From JBFXAN01 sp050184225 (GTDB lineage Bacteria; Chloroflexota; Dehalococcoidia; CAUJGQ01), in the NCBI GenBank assembly GCA_050184225.1, contig JBFXAN010000033.1, forward strand, positions 1-48,177: 48,177 bases of DNA, in the 5' to 3' direction. The notes beneath the pieces are model-generated. The model was given only the letters and a program-made list of their open reading frames with translations, did no database searches and was not told where the DNA came from. Below, in pieces: positions 26,061 through 33,898 of this stretch. Position 1 is the stretch's first letter; every line of letters begins with the position of its first letter. The translations under genes and the position numbers were made by a program.

Positions 26061-26374
26061 AAAGGCACGGCCTCCTTGAGCACCCGCTCTCGCATTCGTC
26101 GAAGCGCCGCACTGTCGACGACATCGACGTCTTTGCCAAGTGCTCTGGCAAGGGCATGCTGGAGATCCTCGACCACTCCGAAGTATGCGAACCCTTTCGC
26201 ATCCGCAACGATGTCCACGAGCAGATCGATATCACTATCAGCTTGCGCGTCCCCGCGAGCCACCGAGCCGAAGACGCGGACGTTCGACGCGCCATATGCG
26301 GCGGCGATGCGAAGGATCTCCTCCCGCCGCGCCCGGAGGTCGGCAAGCGTAGGTCCGCTCGACGCCGGCTTCAC
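26057..26374 (-). CDS. MntA-like minimal nucleotidyltransferase (antitoxin of a HEPN-MNT pair)
   Basis: A 105-residue protein from GTG at 26374, with GGGAGG six bases upstream. It has the nucleotidyltransferase motif FGSVARGDAQADSDIDLLVD, with two Asp metal ligands, and a third acidic position in the KDVDVVD strand. In HEPN-MNT systems the MntA protein AMPylates and inactivates the HepT RNase. It lies 56 bases after the comM 3' fragment and upstream of the frameshifted HEPN gene. If the HEPN gene is dead, this antitoxin is an orphan. Confidence 0.82.
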   Translation of the reverse strand: MKPASSGPTLADLRARREEILRIAAAYGASNVRVFGSVARGDAQADSDIDLLVDIVADAKGFAYFGVVEDLQHALARALGKDVDVVDSAALRRMRERVLKEAVPL

Positions 26375-26430
26375 TGCACACCTCCCATCCAGCCTCTCGC
26401 ATCTTCCACCACCATCGTAGCCGCTCGCTC

Positions 26431-26931
26431 CTACGCCTGCCGCCGTCGGTACTGCAACGCCTCGGCCACATGCGGCGCGCCGATGCGACCCTCGCCCGCC
26501 AGATCGGCGATCGTCCGGCTCAGCTTCAACACACGATGATACGCCCGCGCCGACAGGTTGAACTGATCGACCGCCAGCCGCAGCAATCCCGCCGCATCGT
26601 CGGCCAGCGACTCCTGGCAGTAGCGGCGCACCAGCGGCGGCGTCATCTCGGCGTTGCAGGTCGTCGCCGTGCCGTCGAAGCGCCCCGACTGCACCGCCCG
26701 CGCCCCCTCGACCCGGCCGCGCACCGTCGCCGAGTCCTCTCCCAGCGTCATCCCCGCCAGCTTCTCGTAGGGCACACGCGGCGTCTCCACCGCAATATCG
26801 ATCCGGTCCAGCAACGGTCCGGAGATGCGCCGCTGATACCGCGCGATCGCCGAGGATGAACAGGTGCACTCGTGCGACGAATCGCCCGCATACCCGCAGG
26901 GACACGGGTTCATCGCCGCGACCAACATCAC
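26431..26931 (-). pseudogene. comM: 3' fragment of comM/yifB (Mg-chelatase-like AAA+ helicase)
   Basis: The frame carries MLVAAMNPCPCGY, ISGPLLDRIDI and the C-terminal domain ending EALQYRRRQA, the last 163 residues of ComM. It begins inside the left attachment core. The matching N-terminal 343 codons lie 17.5 kb to the right at 44475-45503. Precise removal of the intervening DNA would give a 506-residue protein, the length of E. coli ComM (YifB). ComM is a hexameric helicase promoting branch migration in natural transformation. Confidence 0.92.
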
Positions 26932-26932
26932 A
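26923..26932. other. Left attachment core (att)
   Basis: CAACATCACA at 26923-26932 is repeated directly at 44475-44484. Left of it is comM sequence; right of it is element sequence. The identity is limited to this core (plus an A two bases before it), as expected for serine integrase sites, where only a short crossover region is shared. Confidence 0.85.
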
Positions 26933-27072
26933 GAATCAAGACCGGCCCGCGCTGTCGCTCCCGTTCAGCCGCGAACTGTCATTGACGGCGGCGTAGAATC
27001 AGATCAAGCGAAAGCCGCCGCGATGTTCGAGCATCCGGCGGCGTGGCAGACAGTTGTAAAGGAACCGTCCGC

Positions 27073-27612
27073 ATGACCAGCGTATCCCCGACCATCCTCA
27101 CCGGCAACGTCGATGTCATCGCCACCTGGCTGGCGGATCGGCTGCTGCGTTGGCAGTACCTTCCGACGCCGGACGGCGGCGCGATCGTCTCCAACGCTGA
27201 AGGGGCGTGCGTGCGGACGCACGTCGGCTTCAGCGTTCGGCTTAATGGCCGCTACTGCCGGACGCCGGACGATCCCGACGCCGACATCGTGCGGGTTGGA
27301 CGCATCCTACAATTCGACCTGACCGGCCTCGGCGCTGAGCGGACGGAACTACGGCGGTTCGTCGGGCACGTGGGCGCTCGGCTGCTTGCGGATACCGTGC
27401 TCGACGAACTAACCGTGCGCTGGCCGCAAGAGGGGGCGATGACGACGGCGGCGCCGCACCGAGGCGGCCGGCCAAACGACACCGCAGAGCGCAACCGCGA
27501 GATCAAGCGCCGGCACACGCGCGGAGAACTGACCCGGCGGGAACTCATGAAGGAATACGCCCTCAGCGAATCGTCGATCAAGCACATCCTCCGTACAACA
27601 TCGCCCGATTGA
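27073..27612 (+). CDS. Element-encoded protein with C-terminal helix-turn-helix
   Basis: A 179-residue protein from ATG at 27073, with AAAGGAA upstream. The first 120 residues (TWLADRLLRWQYLPTPDGGA, then TELRRFVGHVGARLL) match no family I know. After a linker (GGRPNDTAERN) the last 45 residues read REIKRRHTRGELTRREL and EYALSESSIKHIL, a resolvase-like or Trp-repressor-like helix-turn-helix. It is the first gene of the rightward unit and the nearest to the left attachment site, so a regulator or directionality factor is possible, by position only. Confidence 0.6.
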   Translation: MTSVSPTILTGNVDVIATWLADRLLRWQYLPTPDGGAIVSNAEGACVRTHVGFSVRLNGRYCRTPDDPDADIVRVGRILQFDLTGLGAERTELRRFVGHVGARLLADTVLDELTVRWPQEGAMTTAAPHRGGRPNDTAERNREIKRRHTRGELTRRELMKEYALSESSIKHILRTTSPD

Positions 27613-27680
27613 CCGTTTATCCATCGCGAGGGGGGTAGATATCTCCGCTACCCGTATTACCCACCCCGGCCGCGCGTCGA

Positions 27681-27704
27681 CCCTGGTGTCACCACACACC
27701 AGGG
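27681..27704 (+). promoter_or_regulatory. Hairpin covering the ribosome binding site of the RHH-like gene
   Basis: CCCTGGTGT at 27681-27689 pairs with ACACCAGGG at 27696-27704 around a 6-base loop. The right arm runs into AGGGAGG (27701-27707), the ribosome binding site of the ATG at 27717. Folding would hide part of that site. The same palindrome could instead be a DNA operator for the RHH-like protein encoded just downstream. Confidence 0.5.
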
Positions 27705-27716
27705 AGGTCATCGGCG

Positions 27717-27896
27717 ATGTCACAGACCCACATCCCCCAGCGGATCTACGTCCCACTCGATGCGGACGCCCGCGAGCGGCTGGCGCGGCTGGCCCGCGCT
27801 GAGCGGCGTCATCCATCCGATCAGGCCGCGCTGCTGATCGAGGTGGCACTCCGCGCGACGCCGCAGACGGAGGGCCGCATCGATGTCACCGACTAG
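27717..27896 (+). CDS. Small ribbon-helix-helix-like DNA-binding protein
   Basis: A 59-residue protein from ATG at 27717, with AGGGAGG upstream. The pattern IPQRIYVPLDADARERLARLA followed by a short turn and QAALLIEVALRA fits a ribbon-helix-helix fold: one strand, two helices. Such proteins are usually autorepressors or plasmid/phage regulators. A palindrome lies directly upstream. Its end overlaps the next small gene. Confidence 0.55.
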   Translation: MSQTHIPQRIYVPLDADARERLARLARAERRHPSDQAALLIEVALRATPQTEGRIDVTD

Positions 27897-28065
27897 CAGC
27901 GATCACGCCCGCGCGTGGAGCGAGATCTACCGGATCGTCCGCGCAGCAGCGGCGCGGGCCGCCCAACAAGACGATGCCCCCGGCGCGGCGGCAACCGCGA
28001 CGAGGGCGATGGCAAAGGAGACGAACGACGGTGAGCTATCCCAATCGTATCACCTCAGCCGGTGA
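27883..28065 (+). CDS. Small hypothetical protein
   Basis: A possible 60-residue protein from ATG at 27883 (MSPTSSDHARAWSEIYRIVR), overlapping the preceding gene by 14 bases and the next by 35 bases. It is Ala-rich and helical, with no recognised motif. It is supported only by position in a tightly packed rightward operon. Confidence 0.35.
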   Translation: MSPTSSDHARAWSEIYRIVRAAAARAAQQDDAPGAAATATRAMAKETNDGELSQSYHLSR

Positions 28066-28273
28066 CACCGTACCGCACACGACCCCGGCCCGCATCCTCC
28101 CGGAAATCCCTGTAGGAGGCACCCCGCAGCCGCGCGTCCTGCCCACGGCGGAGGCGCTGGCAGCACCCATCTATTCGCCGATCCGCAACCGACATGGCGA
28201 TCTGCTCTCCGGGCGACGGGCACGGCGGATCGAGGCGCGGGTGACGCGGCGGGAAGGGGGGCGGCGATGGTAG
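28031..28273 (+). CDS. Small hypothetical protein
   Basis: An 80-residue product from GTG at 28031, with AAAGGAG ten bases before it. It is proline-rich in the middle and ends in a basic stretch (GRRARRIEARVTRREGGRR), which could bind nucleic acid. The stop overlaps the start of the Spo11-like gene. No family recognised. Confidence 0.45.
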   Translation: MSYPNRITSAGDTVPHTTPARILPEIPVGGTPQPRVLPTAEALAAPIYSPIRNRHGDLLSGRRARRIEARVTRREGGRRW

Positions 28274-29157
28274 CGGCGCCTCGTTTATCAGTCATGCCCA
28301 ATAAGCCGCGAACGCGCCGGACCAAGCAGGAAATGGCCGTGATCTGCGACGCGATGTATGGCTTCCTCGAAGCGGATCATCCATCAAGTGTGCGGCATGT
28401 CTTCTACCAACTCATCGGCGCCGGTCTTGTCGCCAAGGACGAAGGTCAGTACTCCGGCACAGTCGTTCGGAAGTTGACCGACCTGCGACGGAGCGGCGTT
28501 ATTCCCTACGCTTGGCTCTCGGACGCAACCCGTTGGGTGCGCCGCCCTGCGGCCTACGACAGCATCGAAGAGGCGCTTGCTGAGACGGCGCGGCTCTATC
28601 GACGGCGATTGTGGACCGATGCGCCGATCCAGGTTGAGGTCTGGTGTGAGAAGGAAGCCATCGCCGGCATTCTCCACCAGGAAACGGCGAAGTACGACAT
28701 TCCGCTGATGGTTCAGAAGGGCTACGCCTCGCACAGTTACCTCTATTCGTGTGCCGAAGCCATGACCGCGATCGGCAAGCCGGCCTTCATCTACTACTTC
28801 GGCGATAGCGACGGTCGCGGCAAGGACATTCAACGCTTCATGGAGCAAACCCTGCGCGAGTATGCGCCGTCCATCGCGATCACCGTCGAACGGCTTGCGG
28901 TAACGGAGGAACAGATCGAGCACTGGCACCTTCCCGACCGGCCGCCGAAGACGAAAGACAAACTGAACCGGAAGCACACCGGGAAGTGCGTTGAGGTGGA
29001 CACGATTGAGCCGCGCTTGCTGCGCTCGCTCGTTCGGGACGCTATCGAGCAACACATCGACGATCAGCAACTTGCCACGCTCATCGTCGCCGAGCGATCA
29101 GAGCGGGCGTTCCTTCGGCAGATCGCGGCGGATGCCGAGGAAGGCGGCCGGCGATGA
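28267..29157 (+). CDS. Stand-alone Spo11/topoisomerase VI A-subunit-like protein
   Basis: A 296-residue protein. Near the N-terminus, SSVRHVFYQLIGAG resembles the winged-helix region of Topo VI-A with Tyr47 as candidate catalytic tyrosine. The Toprim-like part shows VEVWCEKEAIAGIL (Glu128 or Glu130) and YYFGDSDGRGKDI (Asp180 and Asp182), the expected metal ligands. Length and layout fit the compact A-only relatives of type IIB topoisomerases described from mobile elements (Mini-A). No B-subunit-like GHKL ATPase gene is in the element. It lies in the replication module, overlapping genes on both sides. Cleavage activity is inferred. Confidence 0.72.
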   Translation: MVAAPRLSVMPNKPRTRRTKQEMAVICDAMYGFLEADHPSSVRHVFYQLIGAGLVAKDEGQYSGTVVRKLTDLRRSGVIPYAWLSDATRWVRRPAAYDSIEEALAETARLYRRRLWTDAPIQVEVWCEKEAIAGILHQETAKYDIPLMVQKGYASHSYLYSCAEAMTAIGKPAFIYYFGDSDGRGKDIQRFMEQTLREYAPSIAITVERLAVTEEQIEHWHLPDRPPKTKDKLNRKHTGKCVEVDTIEPRLLRSLVRDAIEQHIDDQQLATLIVAERSERAFLRQIAADAEEGGRR

Positions 29158-29387
29158 CCCAAACCATCCGCGCACCGCGCCGGTTCCGGCGGATAATCGA
29201 TGCCGTCAAGGCTCGTGACCGCGCCTACTTCGAGCAGCATCCGTCCGAGTCTCAGTACCTGAGACCCTATATCCCCGGCGAAACGTGGCCGGTCTTGGAT
29301 CACGGCGGTACGCACGTACTCGTCACCAGGATCGCGCCGGGCATCCGAACAAAGACGCTGCTCATCTTGCGAGAGGTGGCGCCATGA
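29154..29387 (+). CDS. Small hypothetical protein in the replication module
   Basis: A 77-residue basic protein (APRRFRRIIDAVKARDRAYF), overlapping the Spo11-like stop (ATGA) and the primase-polymerase start (ATGA). No family recognised. Tight coupling suggests a role beside the replication proteins. Confidence 0.55.
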   Translation: MTQTIRAPRRFRRIIDAVKARDRAYFEQHPSESQYLRPYIPGETWPVLDHGGTHVLVTRIAPGIRTKTLLILREVAP

Positions 29388-31924
29388 GCGCACTCCAGAA
29401 CAACGCGCACGCAGCGACGCTGGCGGGATGGGACGCCGGCCTCTCGATGTTGCTGGTCCGTGAAGATGGCAGCAAGCGACCCGGCGGCATCAGGATCAAG
29501 AAGTGGAAAGGCCGGACGGTTCGCCGCTGTTCCCGCCGCGCACTCGACCGGCTCTATCGCGAGCGGGGCTTATCCGGTGTCGGCTTTGCCACTGGCGCCG
29601 TGAGCGGTCACGTTCGCCTGTTTGAGTTTGACGACCGACCGACCTATGACGCCTTTGTCATCGCGGCAGATGCGGTCGGCCTCGGCTCACTCGTGACCCG
29701 CATCCGCCGAGGCTACGAAGAAGAGACACCCGGCGGCGGAATGCACTGGCTCGTTCGCGCCGAAGTCGTGGGCGGGAATACCGAACTGGCGAAGCGCCCG
29801 GCGCCAACCGAGCAGAACCCGCGCGGCGTCAAGGTGCTGATTGAGACGCGGGAGGATGGCGGCTTCGTCATCATCGCGCCGAGTAACGGCCGCGTGCATC
29901 CAAGCGGGGGCGCGTATCGGATCGTCAGCGGCGGCATCGCGACGATCGCTACCGTCACGCCCGACGAGTGGGCCGCCCTGCGGGCACTGGCGGCAACGTT
30001 CGATGAGATGCCGGAACAGCCGCCACGGGACGAAGCGCGGGCAGGAACCGGCAGCGGTACGGATACCGATCCGCCTGGTCGAATTTTCAACCAGCGGGCG
30101 ACGTGGGCGGAGGTATTGGAACCGCACGGCTGGATGCGGGTCTACGAACGTGCGGGCATCGGTTACTGGCGCCGTCCCGGCAAGAACCGCGGCTGGAGCG
30201 CCACGACCAACAGCAAGGGCACCGACACATTTCACTGTCACAGCAGTTCGACGCCGTTCACGCTCTCGCCGTCCAGCTACGACAAGTTCGGGGTCTACGC
30301 CGTCCTCAACCACGGCGGCGACTTCAGCGCGGCAGCGAGGGCGCTGTATGCCAAGGGCTACCGAACAGAGGACGCAACGATTCACCCACCAGAGGACCAG
30401 CCGCCGGCGGAACCGCGCACGCTCGATGAGGTCGTCGAGACGTTCGGGCGATGGCTCTACCTTGAAGATCTCGGGTTCCTCTATGCGTCACTCGGCACCA
30501 TCGCGGCCAACTACCTCCCCGGTGATCCGGTTTGGTTGATGGGCGTGGGCGGATCGTCGGTCGGCAAGACCGAGCCACTGCAAGCCGCAGCGGGACTGCC
30601 CAGTATCTTCCTCCTCGCCACCCTCACTGGCGACGGGGCGCTCTTGTCGGGCACATCACGCAAGGACCGCGACAAGGGCGCGACGGGCGGCCTGCTCGCC
30701 CAGGTGGGCGGCTTCGGCATCCTGCTGCTCAAGGACTTTACCTCGGTGATGTCGATGCACCGAGACGCCCGTGCCAACGTCCTCAGCGCATTGCGCGAGA
30801 TCTACGACGGTTCATGGACGCGCTACGTTGGCGCGGACGGCGGGCGTTCGCTGCATTGGTCGGGCAAGCTTGGTGTGATCGCCGCGTGTACGACCGCCAT
30901 CGATACCGCTCATGCCGTCACCGGCACGCTTGGCGAGCGATTCATCTTCTACCGGCTAAGCCTGAACGATCGAGACGCACAAGCGCGACGATCCCTCGCC
31001 AACGTCGGCCACGAAGCAACAATGCGTGACGAGTTGGCGGCGGCGGTCGCAGGGCTGTTCGCCGGCATCGACCTGGACGCGGACCCGCCCGCGATCAGCG
31101 ATGCGGAACAACGCCGATTTGTCGCGCTCGCCAACCTCGCCGCGTTGTGTCGCTCCGGTGTGTCGCGCGACGGCTACAAGCGCGAGATCGAGCTTGTGAT
31201 GGATCCTGAAGGGCCAGCACGCTTGGCCGGGGCGCTGCTGCGCCTCTATCGCGGGATGCTCGCGATCGGCCTCGATCGCGCTCGTGCCTGGGCGGTGGTC
31301 CAGCGCGCGGGCCTCGACTCGATGCCGAAGACGCGACGGCTGGTCTTTGACCAACTGGCAGCCGCCGACGGGCAATGGTTGAACACGGCGAGGATCGCCG
31401 CTTCGATCGGCTATCCGAGCAACACGACGCGGCGCGCGCTGGAGGATCTGACCGTCCACGGCGTTGTCACCCGTCGCACCGGCGGCGGGAGCAAAGGCGA
31501 CGAGTGGGCGTTGACGGAGCAGGCACGAGCGCTCTACGCGGTTTGTGTACCCGAAATGTCGGGACATGCGTACCGAGGCACAGATGAGAGCGAGGAGGAG
31601 GAGTCTCTTATTACACCAAACACCGTGGCAGACGACTTTCCGGGTACACAAACCGCGCCGGGCGAGTTCTGGTCCGAGCATGACCCGGATGACGACGAGC
31701 GGATCACGGCCTGTTGGCGGTGCAAAGTCGAGATCATCGAGGGCGATAACGCGGCCTGTGACGGCTGCGGTTGGTTGCGCTGCAACTGCGGCGCGTGTGC
31801 GCCGGGATGTGAAGCGATAGAGGAAGCGACATGTGATCGCTGCGACACCCCCGCGATGCCCGATCGCTCATGGTGTCAGCGTCATCTCGCCGACGCGATC
31901 GTCAAAGGGCAGGTGGAGCCATGA
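29384..31924 (+). CDS. Primase-polymerase/P-loop replication protein with C-terminal zinc ribbon
   Basis: An 846-residue protein from ATG at 29384, overlapping the previous stop. Residues about 10-215 fit an archaeo-eukaryotic primase (prim-pol) fold: RLFEFDD for metal binding, GGGMHW, and VLIETREDGGFVIIAPS with VHPSGG. Residues about 360-560 form a P-loop ATPase with Walker A GGSSVGKTE near residue 390, consistent with a helicase. About 640-720 there is a winged-helix-like segment (TARIAASIGYPSNTTRRALE), then a zinc ribbon (CWRCK, CDGCGW, CNCGAC). It probably starts replication of the excised element. Confidence 0.78.
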   Translation: MSALQNNAHAATLAGWDAGLSMLLVREDGSKRPGGIRIKKWKGRTVRRCSRRALDRLYRERGLSGVGFATGAVSGHVRLFEFDDRPTYDAFVIAADAVGLGSLVTRIRRGYEEETPGGGMHWLVRAEVVGGNTELAKRPAPTEQNPRGVKVLIETREDGGFVIIAPSNGRVHPSGGAYRIVSGGIATIATVTPDEWAALRALAATFDEMPEQPPRDEARAGTGSGTDTDPPGRIFNQRATWAEVLEPHGWMRVYERAGIGYWRRPGKNRGWSATTNSKGTDTFHCHSSSTPFTLSPSSYDKFGVYAVLNHGGDFSAAARALYAKGYRTEDATIHPPEDQPPAEPRTLDEVVETFGRWLYLEDLGFLYASLGTIAANYLPGDPVWLMGVGGSSVGKTEPLQAAAGLPSIFLLATLTGDGALLSGTSRKDRDKGATGGLLAQVGGFGILLLKDFTSVMSMHRDARANVLSALREIYDGSWTRYVGADGGRSLHWSGKLGVIAACTTAIDTAHAVTGTLGERFIFYRLSLNDRDAQARRSLANVGHEATMRDELAAAVAGLFAGIDLDADPPAISDAEQRRFVALANLAALCRSGVSRDGYKREIELVMDPEGPARLAGALLRLYRGMLAIGLDRARAWAVVQRAGLDSMPKTRRLVFDQLAAADGQWLNTARIAASIGYPSNTTRRALEDLTVHGVVTRRTGGGSKGDEWALTEQARALYAVCVPEMSGHAYRGTDESEEEESLITPNTVADDFPGTQTAPGEFWSEHDPDDDERITACWRCKVEIIEGDNAACDGCGWLRCNCGACAPGCEAIEEATCDRCDTPAMPDRSWCQRHLADAIVKGQVEP

Positions 31925-32082
31925 CGGACGTGCGCGACCACATCGACTACCGCCCCGTCGAGAGCGTCCACCGTCGATCGGGTTGGTATTTACGGTGTCA
32001 AACGTGTAAACGTTGGAGTCGCTCGCTCTGGATCACCGGCAAGCGGGCGCTCTGCCGGCGGTGTCGGGAGGGACGGCGATGA
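31921..32082 (+). CDS. Zinc-ribbon miniprotein
   Basis: A 53-residue protein overlapping the replication gene (ATGA). It contains LRCQTCKRW and ALCRRCREG, a four-cysteine zinc ribbon. It is probably a nucleic-acid- or protein-binding accessory factor. Coupled to the next gene by another ATGA overlap. Confidence 0.55.
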   Translation: MTDVRDHIDYRPVESVHRRSGWYLRCQTCKRWSRSLWITGKRALCRRCREGRR

Positions 32083-32297
32083 CAACCACGCCACATCTCG
32101 ATCCCGACGACATCCCGCCGTTCGTCCGCGCGTGGCTCGCCGCGATCGGCCGCTACGGCGCCAGCCAGCGCGAGATCGTCACGGTGATCTGCGCGATCTG
32201 CGGCACGGCAACGCGCGGCTTGAAGCGTCGCCGGTATTGCAGTGACACCTGCCGGCAGACCGCCCGCCGGCAACGATCCCGCAATCCGTCACGGTAA
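32079..32297 (+). CDS. Zinc-finger miniprotein (CxxC...CxxxC)
   Basis: A 72-residue protein whose last half has ICAICGTATRGLKRRRYCSDTC followed by a basic tail (RQTARRQRSRNPSR). The N-terminus is acidic. The same RRRYCSD(T/D)C finger is found in the minus-strand gene at 38532-38828, which suggests the two are distant paralogues. Function unknown. Confidence 0.6.
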   Translation: MTTTPHLDPDDIPPFVRAWLAAIGRYGASQREIVTVICAICGTATRGLKRRRYCSDTCRQTARRQRSRNPSR

Positions 32298-32325
32298 GCC
32301 CTTTCTGACCTTCGGAGGCTGCGTC

Positions 32326-32373
32326 ATGCTGAATGTAGCATTGTTGGTTCAACGCAAGGAGACGGTGCCGTGA
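32326..32373 (+). CDS. Possible 15-codon leader peptide
   Basis: MLNVALLVQRKETVP is encoded from ATG at 32326, with GGAGG nine bases upstream. Its stop (TGA, 32371-32373) overlaps the GTG start of the HTH gene at 32370, a translational-coupling arrangement. It is too short to judge by composition, so confidence is low. Confidence 0.35.
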   Translation: MLNVALLVQRKETVP

Positions 32374-32573
32374 ACGCACCAGCTAGCGAAACGATCGGCG
32401 TATCCGGAGCGGCGCGACTGCTTGGCGTCAGCGAGGGGCGAGTCCGCCAGTTGGCAGCCGCCGGCACCCTCCCGGCGACGGTGACGCCCTTGGGCCGGCT
32501 GTTCAACCGCCGCGTGGTCGAAGCGCTGGCCGAGCAACGGCAGCGGGAGGCGGTGCAGCGTGACGCTGAGTAG
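32370..32573 (+). CDS. Small helix-turn-helix protein (excisionase/MerR-like)
   Basis: A 67-residue protein from GTG at 32370, preceded by AAGGAG. The sequence GVSGAARLLGVSEGRVRQLAAAG and the wing-like ATVTPLGRLFNRRVVEALA fit the HTH_17 excisionase-type fold. It could be a recombination directionality factor for the serine integrase or a transcription regulator. It lies in the middle of the rightward operon, overlapping the next gene. Confidence 0.7.
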   Translation: MNAPASETIGVSGAARLLGVSEGRVRQLAAAGTLPATVTPLGRLFNRRVVEALAEQRQREAVQRDAE

Positions 32574-33144
32574 GATCGTTGACGACCTCGACGCGAAACA
32601 CTGGACGCCACACCGCGAGGCGGCGCCGGCCGCCGACCTCCAGGGTGCGATCCGTGATCTGGCGACGACGATCCGCGAGGCGCACGCGACACAACCGGCG
32701 CGCCCGTGGGCTGAACCGCGCCGGGAGCGGCTGACGCTGCGGTTGCCGCGCCTGGGTGGACACGGCATCGAGACGTGTGACGCCGTACCGATCACCCGGA
32801 TCGGCCCGTTGATCGTGCTGCCCAATACGCCGGCCGAGTACGTCCACTTCACTGCACCATTCGCGCGGGCGATCGGCGTCCAGGAGGTGATCCTCGGCGT
32901 GGCGGATCTCAGCCGCGACCCGCTGACGCGCGACGCCCGCGCGGCCACCTGGATCCTCCTCCGGCCGCCGGTGATCTATCTGGATCACCGGCTCTCGCTC
33001 ACCGAGGCGGAGCCGGGCACGTCGCATCCCTCCTACTGCGGCACGCTGGTGCATGAATTGGTCCACGTCCGCTACCCGGCGTGGGATCACGATCTGGTCG
33101 AGCACGCCGTTCGCCGCTATCTCGTCACCGGCGCGTTGCCGTAA
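32560..33144 (+). CDS. HExxH-motif protein, possible metallopeptidase
   Basis: A 194-residue protein starting with TLSRIVDDLDAKHW. Near residue 164 the sequence TLVHELVHVRYPAWDHDLVEHAV has the HExxH zinc motif and a later acidic/His position in the range expected for a third ligand. The rest (GPLIVLPNTPAEYVHFTAPFARA) is unfamiliar. A peptidase role is inferred from the motif only; a known phage family could not be assigned. Confidence 0.55.
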   Translation: MTLSRIVDDLDAKHWTPHREAAPAADLQGAIRDLATTIREAHATQPARPWAEPRRERLTLRLPRLGGHGIETCDAVPITRIGPLIVLPNTPAEYVHFTAPFARAIGVQEVILGVADLSRDPLTRDARAATWILLRPPVIYLDHRLSLTEAEPGTSHPSYCGTLVHELVHVRYPAWDHDLVEHAVRRYLVTGALP

Positions 33145-33154
33145 GGAGCCTGTC

Positions 33155-33307
33155 ATGCCTGAACCGAGCATCCCACCGAAGCCGCCGCGCTCCTGCCCCG
33201 AATGCAGTTCGCCCTGGTACCTGAGTGTCGGCGCCATTTGGCGCTGCGCCGGGTGCTTTCGGCAGGCGCCATCGCCGGAGGCGTGGTCACAGATCGCCGC
33301 CCGGTAA
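33155..33307 (+). CDS. Zinc-ribbon miniprotein
   Basis: A 50-residue protein from ATG at 33155, preceded by AAGGAG. Two CxxC pairs (SCPECSSPW, RCAGCFRQ) define a rubredoxin-like zinc ribbon. No other domain. Confidence 0.6.
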   Translation: MPEPSIPPKPPRSCPECSSPWYLSVGAIWRCAGCFRQAPSPEAWSQIAAR

Positions 33308-33368
33308 CGCGGCGCGGGGGCGGCGCCTTCCACTTCCCCGCCGCCGTCGCGTCCACACGGAGGGGCCC

Positions 33369-33629
33369 ATGCACCTGCTCACCCACCTCGACGCCAGCGG
33401 CGACATCGGCTCGGACCAGGGCGGCACGCTGATCTCGGCCGTCCTCACCGCGGCGGCCGCCACGGCAACACTGACGTTGCGTGAGGGCGGGCAGAACGGC
33501 ACCGTCCTCCTCATCTTGTCGGCGGTGGCGAATACCTCGGCGGCGTCGGGGTGGATCGGCGCCGGCTACGCGGGGCGACTCCACGCGGTGCTCGCGGGCG
33601 ACGGCGCCACGGCAACGGTGGTGCACTGA
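33369..33629 (+). CDS. Small hypothetical protein, possibly structural
   Basis: An 86-residue product from ATG at 33369, with GGAGG upstream. It is rich in Ala, Thr and Gly (ISAVLTAAAATATLTLREGG), like small beta-rich virion proteins. Position just before the tape measure gene would fit a tail-related or chaperone product, but no family can be named. Confidence 0.5.
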   Translation: MHLLTHLDASGDIGSDQGGTLISAVLTAAAATATLTLREGGQNGTVLLILSAVANTSAASGWIGAGYAGRLHAVLAGDGATATVVH

Positions 33630-33898
33630 TGAGTCAGGCACGACGCGAGCGACGGGAGACGCTGCGCCGGCTGGCCAACGCTGGCGGCCGCCCGCTCGCC
33701 GAGGAACAGGCCCATCTCCGAGACGTCGCCACCCGCATGGAGATCGCTCGCATCAAGACGGGCGTCCCCATCGGTGTGTGGACCGACGAGCTCATCGCAG
33801 CGACCGCTGAGGCGCTGCACGTCAGCAGGGGAAACGTTCGAGCCGCCGCCCAGCGGTCGGCTGAGGGCGTTCCCCGATGGTCACAGCCGGTGAGATAG
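33629..33898 (+). CDS. Small helical protein upstream of the tape measure gene
   Basis: An 89-residue basic protein from ATG at 33629 (start overlaps the previous stop by one base) with a helical middle (EEQAHLRDVATRMEIARI) and a possible HTH-like end (ALHVSRGNVRAAAQ). In tailed phages the slot before the tape measure gene often encodes tail assembly chaperones, but this sequence does not resemble them closely. It overlaps the tape measure start by 22 bases. Confidence 0.5.
   Translation: MSQARRERRETLRRLANAGGRPLAEEQAHLRDVATRMEIARIKTGVPIGVWTDELIAATAEALHVSRGNVRAAAQRSAEGVPRWSQPVR

Noticed and set aside
26923..26932. tRNA-gene attachment site
   Set aside because: The integration target is the comM coding sequence, and no tRNA structure is present at either junction.
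32298..32369. tRNA or riboswitch between zinc-finger and HTH genes
   Set aside because: Only a short region with ribosome binding sites and a possible leader frame; no conserved fold.
33369..33898. Capsid, decoration or portal gene before the tape measure gene
   Set aside because: The two products are 86 and 89 residues with no resemblance to portal or capsid proteins; they are too short for those roles.
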